From Methanobacterium sp. (lineage in GTDB: Archaea > Methanobacteriota > Methanobacteria > Methanobacteriales > Methanobacteriaceae), in assembly GCA_018263005.1 (NCBI GenBank), contig JADFDH010000010.1, positions 1 through 27,087 on the forward strand: a stretch of 27,087 bases of DNA, read 5' to 3'. Made by a program: the position numbers and the translations under genes. This document shows positions 7,301-13,973 of this stretch, in pieces (positions within the stretch are counted from its first letter, which is position 1; each line of letters opens with the position of its first letter). The notes under the pieces are model-generated. The model worked only from the letters and a program-made list of their open reading frames with translations, made no database searches and was not told the origin of the DNA.

Positions 7301-9643
7301 GCAACTAGTAACGGTGGGGCCATCTTCAACCTGGGGATCATAACTGGAACCGGAAACACCTTCAACAACAACACGGCGACCAATGGTTATGGCGGGGCCA
7401 TATTTAACCAGGGAACCATAAACGAAACCAGCTGCACATTCACCTATAACACCGCGGTTACCGGCGGAGCACTGGGAAACTCTTCTGATGCCACACTGGT
7501 CAACTGTAAATTCGAAAATAACCATGCAAATAACGGGGGGGCCATTTACAATCAGGGAACTTTAACTGAAACCCAGGTAACCTTCCAGAACAACACCGCA
7601 AATATTGGTGGGGCCATCTACAACGATACAGGTATTGGACTAACCGACACCAGCAGCAACTTCATAGGTAACACTGCAACCAGTATGGGCGGGGCCATTT
7701 ACAATCAGGGAACGTTAAACATTCACCAGACCACCTTTACCGGGAACACATCATATTACGGTGGAGCAATCTTCAATCAGGGAACCATAACTAGCACCGG
7801 CAACACCTTCCAGAACAACACCGCGACCAGTAACGGTGGTGCTATCTTCAACCTGGGAAATTTAACTGGAAACAGCAACACCTACAACTATAACTCTGCA
7901 ACCAGCGGTTACGGCGGTGCCATATTAAACAATACCGGAGGAATTTTAAACGAAACCCAATCCACTTTCAACCATAACAGCGCAGTTACTGGTGGAGCGC
8001 TAAGTAACTTCGCTGATGCCACAGTGAAATATGGAAACCTCCATGACAACAACGCGATATATGGAGGGGCAGTCTACAACACCAACGGCGTTACTTTAAA
8101 CGAGACCCAGAATACCTACACCGAGAACAGCGCAACCTATGGTGGAGCCATCTTTAATGACGGGACAATAATTGCAACCGGTGATGTCTTCAACCATAAC
8201 ATCGCCTTTAACGGTGGGGCTATCTTCAACCTGGGGATTTTAAGTCTAACCCAGAGCAACTTCAATTACAATAACGCGAATAATGGTATGGGTGGGGCTA
8301 TCTTCAACCTGGGAAACGTTAATGGAACCAGCTGTACATTCACCTATAACACAGCAGTAACTGGTGGAGCCATCAGTAACTGTTCCGGCGCCACATTAAA
8401 TAATTGCAACTTCCAGAATAATAGCGCAACCAACGGTGGGGCTGTATACAACGCGCCCAACGTCACTCTAAATGAAACCGAAAACACCTACACCGAGAAC
8501 ACCGCGACCTACGGCGGGGCCGTCTTCAACCAGGGGACCATAACCGAAACCAATAACACCTTCCAGAACAACCGTTCAACCAGTGGTTATGGAGGGGCTG
8601 TCTTAAACGATGGTGCCGGAATTTTAACCTTAAACCAGTGCCAATTCAATTATAACACCGCAGATAACGGTTATGGTGGGGCCATATTCAACCAGGGAGT
8701 GGTAACTTTAAATGGCAACAATTTCACCGGTAACACGGCGACCTATAACGGCGGAGCCATATACAATTCCAACTCTTTAAATGGAAACAGCACGTTTACA
8801 GGTAATAGTGCAAATATGGGTGGGGCTATCTTCAACCAGGGCAGTCTAACCGGGACCTATACTTTCATCGGCAACAGCGCAACTACCGGTGGGGCACTAT
8901 GTAACTACGTTGATGCAACACTCAACAACACTAACTTCCAAGATAACACCGCAACTACCGGTGGGGCTGTCTATAATGCCAGTGGTGTTACTTTAACTGA
9001 AACAGGGAACACTTACAACGGAAACGTCTCACACTGTGGTGGAGCTATCTTCAACCAGGGGACCATAAATGAAACCAGCACCACTTTCCAGAACAACCAA
9101 TCAACAGGTGGTTACGGTGGAGCCGTCCTGAACGATGTGGATGCAATTTTCACTGGATACAAAAACACTTTCCTGAATAACACCGCCAGTTACGGTGGAG
9201 GGGTCTATAACCAGGGAAATATCGCCCTTAACTTCTGCAGGATCATTGCAAATACCGGGATCGACATATACAACAACGCAGGTACGGTGAATGCTGAAAA
9301 TAACTGGTGGGGTGCCAACTTCCAGGGAACCAACCCCGGGGACAACGGAAAAATAAACAGTAATGTCAGTGCCTGGATCGTGCTGACCCTCAGCGCCACA
9401 ACCCCTGTAAATGGAAGTTCAACCATAACCGCGGACCTGCTGCACGACAACAATGGCGCCACGGTTAATGACCGGGTGCCTTACACCGGACTGGTCACCT
9501 TCACCAGCACCCTGGGAACCATTAACAGCACCACCATGTCCGATGGTCAGGCGGTGACCATATTAACCGTCTCAGGTAGTGGAACAGCTACGGTAACAGC
9601 TAAAGTTGATAATGCGGCCGTGAATAAAACCGTGACATTTTAA
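4346..9643 (+). CDS. giant secreted adhesin-like protein: two beta-helix + Big_1 Ig-like modules
   Basis: This 1765-residue protein starts with a signal peptide (charged MDKKAE, hydrophobic core 8-28, cleavage near AAA at 30-32). Module 1 has a parallel beta-helix (about residues 40-745) with some 23 copies of a GGAIYN/GGAIFN-type rung, the NWWG cap motif at 726-729, and a Big_1-like Ig domain at about 747-847. Module 2 repeats the plan: helix from about 850 with some 28 rungs, NWWG at 1653-1656, and a final Big_1-like domain at about 1676-1765. Rungs recur every 25 or so residues, as in chlamydial Pmp-type and methanogen adhesin-like proteins. It is rich in Asn, Thr, Gly and N-x-S/T sequons, so it is a plausible glycosylation target. 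There is no C-terminal membrane helix, sorting motif or pseudomurein-binding repeat; attachment is unknown. It lies alone in its transcription unit, with a strong ribosome binding site and its own terminator. Confidence 0.92.
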   Translation: MDKKAELLLKTSLLLLGVIFICSFGFYTSAAATSSTIYVSTQGNNSWNGLNSTYIGGLNGPKATIKNATGTVTSGGTVSIGSGTYNENSIGISKNMAIIGAGQNSTIINGTQSGTIFYIASGVNVTISNLTGTNGKTTGNAGGIYNYGNLTVTNCKFTVNSAGYGGAIFNEQGGTLTETGNTFQNNTATNKGGAIYNNGVTSSNNSIFKQNSASNGNGGAIYNQGILNVTQTSFQNNTATYNGGAIFNSGTLSGSGTFTSNSAPMGGAIFNQGSLTGSYTFNTNTASTGGAVCNYADASLTNCNFQGNSASNGGAIYNNSGVTLTETGNIYTGNTAGNGGGVYNIGTLIENTNSFSNNQATNMGGAIYNGGTARLTGNTFISNHADVGGGAIINLNGSLNVSNGTFNTNTSNFGGAVENENGGTFIVDGSHFTDNIAQMGGGAIYNYLSGNFTITGSTFDSNDAVVEGGAIANYQSSIEATGLVSGCTFTNNTSPGNGSHGNGDGAAIYNYNFNLIVNNSSFSGNTANFGPAIDNEEGGTCTVNDSTFTNNQAATSGGAIINLNGTLTVNRCTFNTNTAQTEGGAIANEGGTLSVTGSTFTGNDAEISGGAIINRNGSSTITGSTFTSNTSPYGGAVYNADDVTLNETENTYNGNTANYGGAIFNQGTINETGNTFTGNTGNINGGAIYNDTGSKLTIHYSRILNNQAIGGAAIYNYSGTVNATLNWWGSNTGPATSCLYGTTVTNWLVLTITASPSTIINGASSTITTDLQHDNQGNYYNPANGHVPDGVSVAYTATRGTLNPSFTALTNGQATSTFSSTSAGTANITTTVDNVTVSTTVAINSSLPAILYRNGVIINSYSTIAAAINAALPGDTITLLNGAIFTENGLIIDKNLTINVLNSGKATINGTNTGTIFAIRLGINVTLENLIIENGAGNYGGAIYNESSNLTIRSCTFRNNSATYGGAIFNVGAINETGNTYQDNTATSNGGAIFNLGIITGTGNTFNNNTATNGYGGAIFNQGTINETSCTFTYNTAVTGGALGNSSDATLVNCKFENNHANNGGAIYNQGTLTETQVTFQNNTANIGGAIYNDTGIGLTDTSSNFIGNTATSMGGAIYNQGTLNIHQTTFTGNTSYYGGAIFNQGTITSTGNTFQNNTATSNGGAIFNLGNLTGNSNTYNYNSATSGYGGAILNNTGGILNETQSTFNHNSAVTGGALSNFADATVKYGNLHDNNAIYGGAVYNTNGVTLNETQNTYTENSATYGGAIFNDGTIIATGDVFNHNIAFNGGAIFNLGILSLTQSNFNYNNANNGMGGAIFNLGNVNGTSCTFTYNTAVTGGAISNCSGATLNNCNFQNNSATNGGAVYNAPNVTLNETENTYTENTATYGGAVFNQGTITETNNTFQNNRSTSGYGGAVLNDGAGILTLNQCQFNYNTADNGYGGAIFNQGVVTLNGNNFTGNTATYNGGAIYNSNSLNGNSTFTGNSANMGGAIFNQGSLTGTYTFIGNSATTGGALCNYVDATLNNTNFQDNTATTGGAVYNASGVTLTETGNTYNGNVSHCGGAIFNQGTINETSTTFQNNQSTGGYGGAVLNDVDAIFTGYKNTFLNNTASYGGGVYNQGNIALNFCRIIANTGIDIYNNAGTVNAENNWWGANFQGTNPGDNGKINSNVSAWIVLTLSATTPVNGSSTITADLLHDNNGATVNDRVPYTGLVTFTSTLGTINSTTMSDGQAVTILTVSGSGTATVTAKVDNAAVNKTVTF

Positions 9644-9655
9644 TATAATTCCCAA

Positions 9656-9676
9656 TTTTTTTTATCTATTTTTTTT
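9656..9676 (+). terminator. U-tract terminators after the adhesin gene
   Basis: Two runs of eight T (9656-9663 and 9669-9676) follow the adhesin stop codon by 12 and 25 bases. Archaeal RNA polymerase terminates at such tracts without needing a hairpin. Confidence 0.6.
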
Positions 9677-9687
9677 ATGTTGAAGAG

Positions 9688-9751
9688 TTACTTTTTTTAA
9701 TCTGGAATCAATCTTTCAAGATAAAGATTACTTTTATTTTAATCTGGAATC
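9688..9751 (+). repeat. direct repeat of 22-24 bases abutting a pseudogene breakpoint
   Basis: TTACTTTTTTTAATCTGGAATC at 9688-9709 (first 20 bases TTACTTTTTTTAATCTGGAA) recurs at 9728-9751 with two extra bases in the T-rich part. The second copy ends exactly where similarity to the downstream CruF-like gene begins, which suggests that it marks the junction of a truncated duplication. Confidence 0.55.
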
Positions 9752-10073
9752 CCCCGGTGTCTGTCGCCTTCCAGGTGGTCCAATAGGTCTGGGTGGAGGC
9801 GGAACCTACTTTGGCATACCCATTAGCAACTTATTGAGATGTTTCATGGTTGTAGCGGCGAATGTATTAATTTTCGGGGTTTATGAAGCATTTCTTCACT
9901 GAAGATAAAATCGCCTGCATTTACTTTGAATTTGTACATGCCCATCATCTACCTGTACTTTTTTGTACAACGCTCTGATTGACAATGGTAAGAAGGGAAT
10001 ATGTGTATATAGGCATCACAACTATGGCTTCCCTTCATCTTAATAGTTTGCCGTCTTTGGTGTTGGATATAAA
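9752..10073 (+). pseudogene. degenerate 3' fragment of a third CruF-like gene
   Basis: This stretch aligns with the 3' half of the gene at 10170-11090 (about 10727-11050). It keeps the DNA encoding the DP-x(n)-QW and GPYFGIPISN region (9752-9830), the CYEAF region (near 9880-9900) and the final I-G-T-T-T-M-A helix region (10010-10050). It is broken: the Trp codon of the QW motif is TAG, one G is missing from the following GGTGGGAGG-like run, and further stops and indels follow. The 5' half is absent, and a direct repeat abuts the left breakpoint. It resembles the nearest intact copy more than the second one, so it probably arose by tandem duplication of that gene followed by decay. Confidence 0.85.
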
Positions 10074-10120
10074 AAGGGATGGAAATATAAATCATTAAAA
10101 ACAGAAATACCATGTCAAAA

Positions 10121-10129
10121 TTAATATAA
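10121..10129 (+). promoter_or_regulatory. candidate TATA box for the CruF/UbiA operon
   Basis: TTAATATAA lies about 45 bases before the ATG at 10170. With the usual 25-base spacing, transcription would start near 10150 and leave a 20-base leader that includes the GGTGA ribosome binding site at 10157-10161. A second AT box at 10135-10146 is closer and would exclude that site from the transcript. Confidence 0.35.
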
Positions 10130-10169
10130 GTCAGTTTATAAAATAATATTTTGTCCGGTGAGAAATATA

Positions 10170-11090
10170 ATGATTAGTTACGGTCTTTTGATAGGTTTAT
10201 TGATAATTCTGGCTGCTATCTTAATAGCCCTACTGACAAAACCTTTAAATCTTAACAGGAACCGGTATATTAAGATATTTTTTGCCATACTTATTCTAAC
10301 CTTTTTATGTAACTTGTTATCCTACTGGATTCCGTTATCAATTTTTGGTATCGCTGGATCTATGTCCTTCTTTTTCACTGTTGCCTTTGTACTGCTGCAC
10401 TCATCAGAAATTCTGGGAAACAGGAAAACAGCGATATTTTTTATCATCGCCTTTTTATTGGGCCTATTTTCAGAGGCGGTGAGTGTTCAATCGGGATCAT
10501 ATTACTATACCATTCCCACTTTCTTCTTTGGCCTGGTCCCATTCACCATCCCCTTTTCATGGGCAATCATAATATATTTGGGCTATAACCTGGCCAATTT
10601 ATTCTTATATGGTATGGGAGGGGAAAAACCCAGAAGAACAGACAATATCTGGTACTTTATCATTTTAATAATTTTACTTTCATCAATCACCGGATTAATA
10701 GCGGTTAACCTGGACATGTTAGCGGACCCGGTGTCTGTCGCTCCCCAAGTGGCCCAATGGGTCTGGGTGGGAGGCGGACCCTACTTCGGCATACCCATTA
10801 GCAACTTCCTGGCATGGTTCTTTATTCCACTCATCACCGTACTGATCTTCAGATGCTATGAAGCATTTTCCCCTGCTTCTGACGATTATTTGGCATTAAA
10901 CACGCCTTTGAATCTGTATATAATAATTATCTACATATTTTACTTTTTATTTAACGCCTTTAAAGCTTATGAAATAGGGAAAATAGAATACGTGCTCATA
11001 GGCACGGCAACTATGGCCCCCTTCATCCTGATAGGATTGCTGGCTCTAATGTTGAATAAAAAGAGAAAGAAATTAAATCCCCCTATTTAG
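10170..11090 (+). CDS. CruF-family (PF04240/DUF422) integral membrane protein, copy 1
   Basis: This 306-residue protein has about 8 membrane segments and the hallmarks of the carotenoid-hydratase family: HSSEILG at 77-83, a Glu before the G-x-YYYTIP segment, GLVPFTIPFSW, DP at 186-187, and GPYFGIPISNF at 203-213. Characterised relatives are CruF 1',2'-hydratases of bacteria and haloarchaeal bisanhydrobacterioruberin hydratase, which add water to isoprenoid ends in the membrane. Whether this copy has that activity is unknown. A GTG at 10158 would give four more residues, but GGTGA at 10157-10161 looks like the ribosome binding site for the ATG at 10170, and the paralogue begins at the equivalent ATG. 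It heads a chain of five closely packed genes; the next begins 26 bases on. Confidence 0.85.
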   Translation: MISYGLLIGLLIILAAILIALLTKPLNLNRNRYIKIFFAILILTFLCNLLSYWIPLSIFGIAGSMSFFFTVAFVLLHSSEILGNRKTAIFFIIAFLLGLFSEAVSVQSGSYYYTIPTFFFGLVPFTIPFSWAIIIYLGYNLANLFLYGMGGEKPRRTDNIWYFIILIILLSSITGLIAVNLDMLADPVSVAPQVAQWVWVGGGPYFGIPISNFLAWFFIPLITVLIFRCYEAFSPASDDYLALNTPLNLYIIIIYIFYFLFNAFKAYEIGKIEYVLIGTATMAPFILIGLLALMLNKKRKKLNPPI

Positions 11091-11116
11091 GATAAAAAAA
11101 ATTCTCGTGAAAAATT

Positions 11117-12031
11117 ATGATAAGCCTAGGTCTTTTAATTGGATTGTTGATTATAATAGCCGCCATCTTAATTGCAGCTTTATCAAAACCTTTAAATCTT
11201 CATAAGAACTTCTATATTAAATTATTTTTTGTCTTATTCCTGTTGTCCTCGATTAGCGAGATATTATCGTATTTAACTTCTCTGTCGATTTTTGGTATCG
11301 CTGGATCTATGTCCTTCTTTTTCACTGTTGCCTTTGTTCTGCTGCACTCATCAGAAGTTCTGGGAAACAGGAAAACGGCTATATTCTTTATCATCGCCTT
11401 CTTGTTTGGCCTGATCTCTGAGCTTTTATCTGTTATTTATGGATTGTATTATTATACCATTCCTTCATTCTTTTTTGGTATGGTGCCGCTTGCCACACCT
11501 ATTTCCTGGGTTTTCATAATTTATGTGAGCTATATTCTGGCTGATCTGTTTTTATTCGGATTTGGCGGGGAAAAACCAAAGAAAACGGATAATTTATGGT
11601 TTTTATTGGGATTGCTGATTTTGACTTCATCAATCAGCGGATTAATAGCGGTTAATTTAGATATGATACTGGACCCTATTTCTATTCCTCCAAATGTAGC
11701 CCAATGGGTTTACAGTACGGTGGGACCCTACTTTGGTGTTCCTATAAGTAACTTCGTAGGGTGGTTTTTGGTTACGACGCTTGTTGTTTTCATCTTTAGA
11801 TGTTATGAGGTATTATCATCATCAAAGGACTTTAAAATAGAATTAAACACCTATTCCTACCTGTATATTATAGTTGTCTACCTAATTTACTTTTTATTTA
11901 ATGCCGTTAAAGCATTTAATTTAGGAAGAATAGAGTATATTCTCATAGGCACCACAACTATGATGCCATTCATTCTAATAGGATTGTTGGCTTTAATATT
12001 ATATAAAAAAAGAGAGGATATGATACGATGA
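11117..12031 (+). CDS. CruF-family (PF04240/DUF422) integral membrane protein, copy 2
   Basis: This 304-residue paralogue aligns end to end with copy 1, with no gap over at least the first third. It keeps HSSEVLG at 77-83, YYYTIPSFFFG, the VPLATPISW segment, DP and GPYFGVPISNF. The expected role is an isoprenoid hydratase-like membrane enzyme, as for copy 1. Its DNA matches copy 1 almost perfectly at 11288-11377 but is much more diverged on either side, which points to gene conversion or strong local constraint. GTGA six bases before the ATG is the likely ribosome binding site. Its stop overlaps the start of the UbiA gene by four bases (ATGA), so the two are probably translationally coupled. 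Two intact copies in tandem suggest either two successive reactions, two substrates, or a heteromeric complex. Confidence 0.84.
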   Translation: MISLGLLIGLLIIIAAILIAALSKPLNLHKNFYIKLFFVLFLLSSISEILSYLTSLSIFGIAGSMSFFFTVAFVLLHSSEVLGNRKTAIFFIIAFLFGLISELLSVIYGLYYYTIPSFFFGMVPLATPISWVFIIYVSYILADLFLFGFGGEKPKKTDNLWFLLGLLILTSSISGLIAVNLDMILDPISIPPNVAQWVYSTVGPYFGVPISNFVGWFLVTTLVVFIFRCYEVLSSSKDFKIELNTYSYLYIIVVYLIYFLFNAVKAFNLGRIEYILIGTTTMMPFILIGLLALILYKKREDMIR

Positions 12032-12945
12032 TTAAGACTATTGAAGGGCTTTATAGGGCGACGCGAATGTTTCCCTATCTAAACCAGTTGATATTTGTGT
12101 TTCCTTTTTATGCAATTTTAGTGGTCAATGGACTTGTTGATTCAGTGTATTCTTTACTTTTAGTATTGCCTTTTATGGGTATAATGGCAGCTGGAGGTAT
12201 CTATAATACTATATGCGATGCTCCATTTGATCCTAAATATAAAAATCCGATAACAAGAGGAGATATTTCCAAAAAAACCACCATGATATGGATGTTAATA
12301 TCAATTATAATCTCAATTATCCTTTTTATATTGTTTTATAAATCTTATGTGGCCTTTATTATTTTCTTATTTTATATACTCCTCTGGTTGGCATACAGTG
12401 GTTTTAAAATAAGATTTAAAGAGTCGGTTTTAGGACCATTCATTGCTTCATTTATAGGTTACCTAGCTGCACCATTCATTCTCCTAGTAGAATTTAATTA
12501 TTTCAATTATCCCTCAAGTTTCCTACTTTTAGGCTTATATATTATTTATCTTGCCCATGAAATCAAACATACTATAGTAGATTATGATGAAGACCAAATA
12601 AATAATTGTAAAACATTTGCAGTCTTAATAGGTAGAAAGTATTCGTGTTTATTAGAGTATTTGTTGCTGATAACAGGATTTGCACTCATACTGGGAAGTT
12701 CATACTTACTGGGAAATTCATTTATCTTCAATATAATATTCGTAATCCTATTTATGATTTCAATAATTTCTACAGTTTCATATGGACTTAAAAACAATTT
12801 CAATATAAATGAAGTGTTATTCAATGCTTTACCTTATGTATTAACCAAAGTATTTATAATCATATTCGCCTGTCTGATATTCGATCTACCAGCATTATTA
12901 ATCCTATTTATAATATGGATATCATTATTAGATAAATATCTCTGA
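12028..12945 (+). CDS. UbiA-superfamily prenyltransferase
   Basis: This 305-residue, about 8-9-helix membrane protein carries both UbiA aspartate motifs: N60-TIC-D64-APF-D68 followed by K and R77 in NPITRGD, and a second DxxxD at D185-D189 after HEIKHTIV. UbiA enzymes use Mg-bound prenyl diphosphates to prenylate an acceptor. In haloarchaea the UbiA member LyeJ, together with CruF, builds C50 carotenoids; the coupling here to two CruF-family genes (ATGA overlap with copy 2) makes a hydrophobic isoprenoid acceptor plausible. Other archaeal UbiA roles, such as geranylgeranylglyceryl-phosphate synthesis (DGGGPS), cannot be excluded, but the neighbours argue against that housekeeping role. The gene is strikingly AT-rich compared with the adhesin and with the GT2 3' end downstream, which may indicate transfer. 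Confidence 0.85.
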   Translation: MIKTIEGLYRATRMFPYLNQLIFVFPFYAILVVNGLVDSVYSLLLVLPFMGIMAAGGIYNTICDAPFDPKYKNPITRGDISKKTTMIWMLISIIISIILFILFYKSYVAFIIFLFYILLWLAYSGFKIRFKESVLGPFIASFIGYLAAPFILLVEFNYFNYPSSFLLLGLYIIYLAHEIKHTIVDYDEDQINNCKTFAVLIGRKYSCLLEYLLLITGFALILGSSYLLGNSFIFNIIFVILFMISIISTVSYGLKNNFNINEVLFNALPYVLTKVFIIIFACLIFDLPALLILFIIWISLLDKYL

Positions 12946-12976
12946 CTGAAGATAGGGCAATAAATCTGGTTTTCAA

Positions 12977-12984
12977 GGAGTGAT
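12977..12984 (+). promoter_or_regulatory. strong Shine-Dalgarno sequence pointing to an AUU start
   Basis: GGAGTGAT closely matches the complement of the archaeal 16S rRNA 3' end. The only in-frame codon at suitable spacing for the downstream zinc-ribbon methyltransferase is ATT at 12988; no ATG, GTG or TTG is in frame between the stop at 12961 and the ATG at 13045. Confidence 0.6.
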
Positions 12985-12987
12985 AAA

Positions 12988-13971
12988 ATTAAATGTAAAA
13001 TTTGTGGGAATAAAGAAAGTAACAAAATCTTCCAGATCAAAGAAATGATGTTTGGCATTAAGGAAACTTTTGACTACTTAGAATGCCATAAATGCGGTTG
13101 CCTCCAAATCATCAATAGCCCCACAAACATAGAACGATATTATTCTAATGAAGAATATTATTCCTTTGATAAATTTAAAAAAATAAGGAACACCTTAACC
13201 AAGCTTATCCGGATAAAAAGGAATGAATATATAGTTTTTAATAAAGGAAGATTGGGAAAATTAATAAATAAGATATTCCCACAGCCAGGTGATTCCATAT
13301 TCTATGTTTTACGGAATATTGAATTAAAAAAGGATTATAAAATATTAGATGTAGGCTGTGGAAGCGGGGCATTTCTATACTACTTAAGAGAATTGGGTTT
13401 TAAGAATTTAATCGGGGTCGAACCCTATGTTAAAGAGGATATTAAACTGGAAGACCTGAAAATTTTCAAGCTGCAGATACAGGACCTTCCCACCGAGGCA
13501 GAGTTTGACCTCATAATCTTCAACCATTCATTCGAACATCTACCCCAACCCCATGAAACTATCTTAAAGCTGTCAGATCTACTATCAGAAGATGGATTGT
13601 GCATCATCCGGATGCCTGTTAAAAACGATTACATCTGGAAACTTTACGGCTCAGACTGGATGCAGATAGACGCGCCACGCCACTTCTATGTGTATACTGT
13701 TAGAAGTTTCCAAACCCTACTTGATAGATCAGGTTTGGAAATAATAAAAACGGTATATGACTCCAGTGAATATCAGTTTTACGCAAGTGAACAGATTAAA
13801 AAGGATATTCCATTAATATCCAAAAGGTCTTACTTAATAAATCCTAAAAAAAGTATGTTTACCAAAAAACAAATCAAGGAATATAAAAAGAAATCCAATG
13901 AATTAAATAAAAATAACATGGGAGATCAGGCTATATTCTTCATTAAAAGAACTCCCACAAAGAAAGGTTGA
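12988..13971 (+). CDS. zinc-ribbon class I SAM-dependent methyltransferase, probable AUU start
   Basis: From ATT 12988 the protein has 327 residues. An N-terminal zinc ribbon is formed by CKICG (C3, C6) and CHKCG (C33, C36), followed by the SAM-binding motif LDVGCGSGAF at about 120-129 and post-motif segments FDLIIFNHSFEHL and LCIIRMP. This is the architecture of small-molecule or sugar methyltransferases of the Methyltransf_23/13 type, often found in surface-glycan clusters. Starting at the first ATG (13045) would delete one CxxC pair, and no good ribosome binding site precedes that ATG, whereas GGAGTGAT lies seven bases before the ATT. The gene follows UbiA by 42 bases and its stop lies just before the GT2 start. 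The substrate could be a glycosyl residue or the prenyl product of the upstream enzymes. The 5' third is markedly AT-rich; composition shifts near 13440. Confidence 0.8.
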   Translation: MKCKICGNKESNKIFQIKEMMFGIKETFDYLECHKCGCLQIINSPTNIERYYSNEEYYSFDKFKKIRNTLTKLIRIKRNEYIVFNKGRLGKLINKIFPQPGDSIFYVLRNIELKKDYKILDVGCGSGAFLYYLRELGFKNLIGVEPYVKEDIKLEDLKIFKLQIQDLPTEAEFDLIIFNHSFEHLPQPHETILKLSDLLSEDGLCIIRMPVKNDYIWKLYGSDWMQIDAPRHFYVYTVRSFQTLLDRSGLEIIKTVYDSSEYQFYASEQIKKDIPLISKRSYLINPKKSMFTKKQIKEYKKKSNELNKNNMGDQAIFFIKRTPTKKG

Positions 13972-13973
13972 AA

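Noticed and set aside
5446..7525. Several long minus-strand open frames inside the adhesin gene (for example 5875-6234, 6044-6442, 7013-7525)
   Set aside because: They are mirror images of the repetitive Gly/Asn/Thr-rich coding strand, with low-complexity products and no ribosome binding sites.
4750..9300. Dense periodic repeats resembling a repeat array or CRISPR
   Set aside because: The period of about 75 bases equals 25 codons, all copies are in frame within one open coding region, and they encode beta-helix rungs; there are no constant repeats with unique spacers.
10158..10169. GTG at 10158 as the start of CruF copy 1
   Set aside because: GGTGA at this position is better read as the ribosome binding site of the ATG at 10170, which matches the start of the paralogue.
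12582..13058. Minus-strand frames at 12582-12824 and 12834-13058
   Set aside because: They are antisense to the UbiA gene and the methyltransferase start; their apparent hydrophobic or polar character mirrors the AT-rich coding strand.
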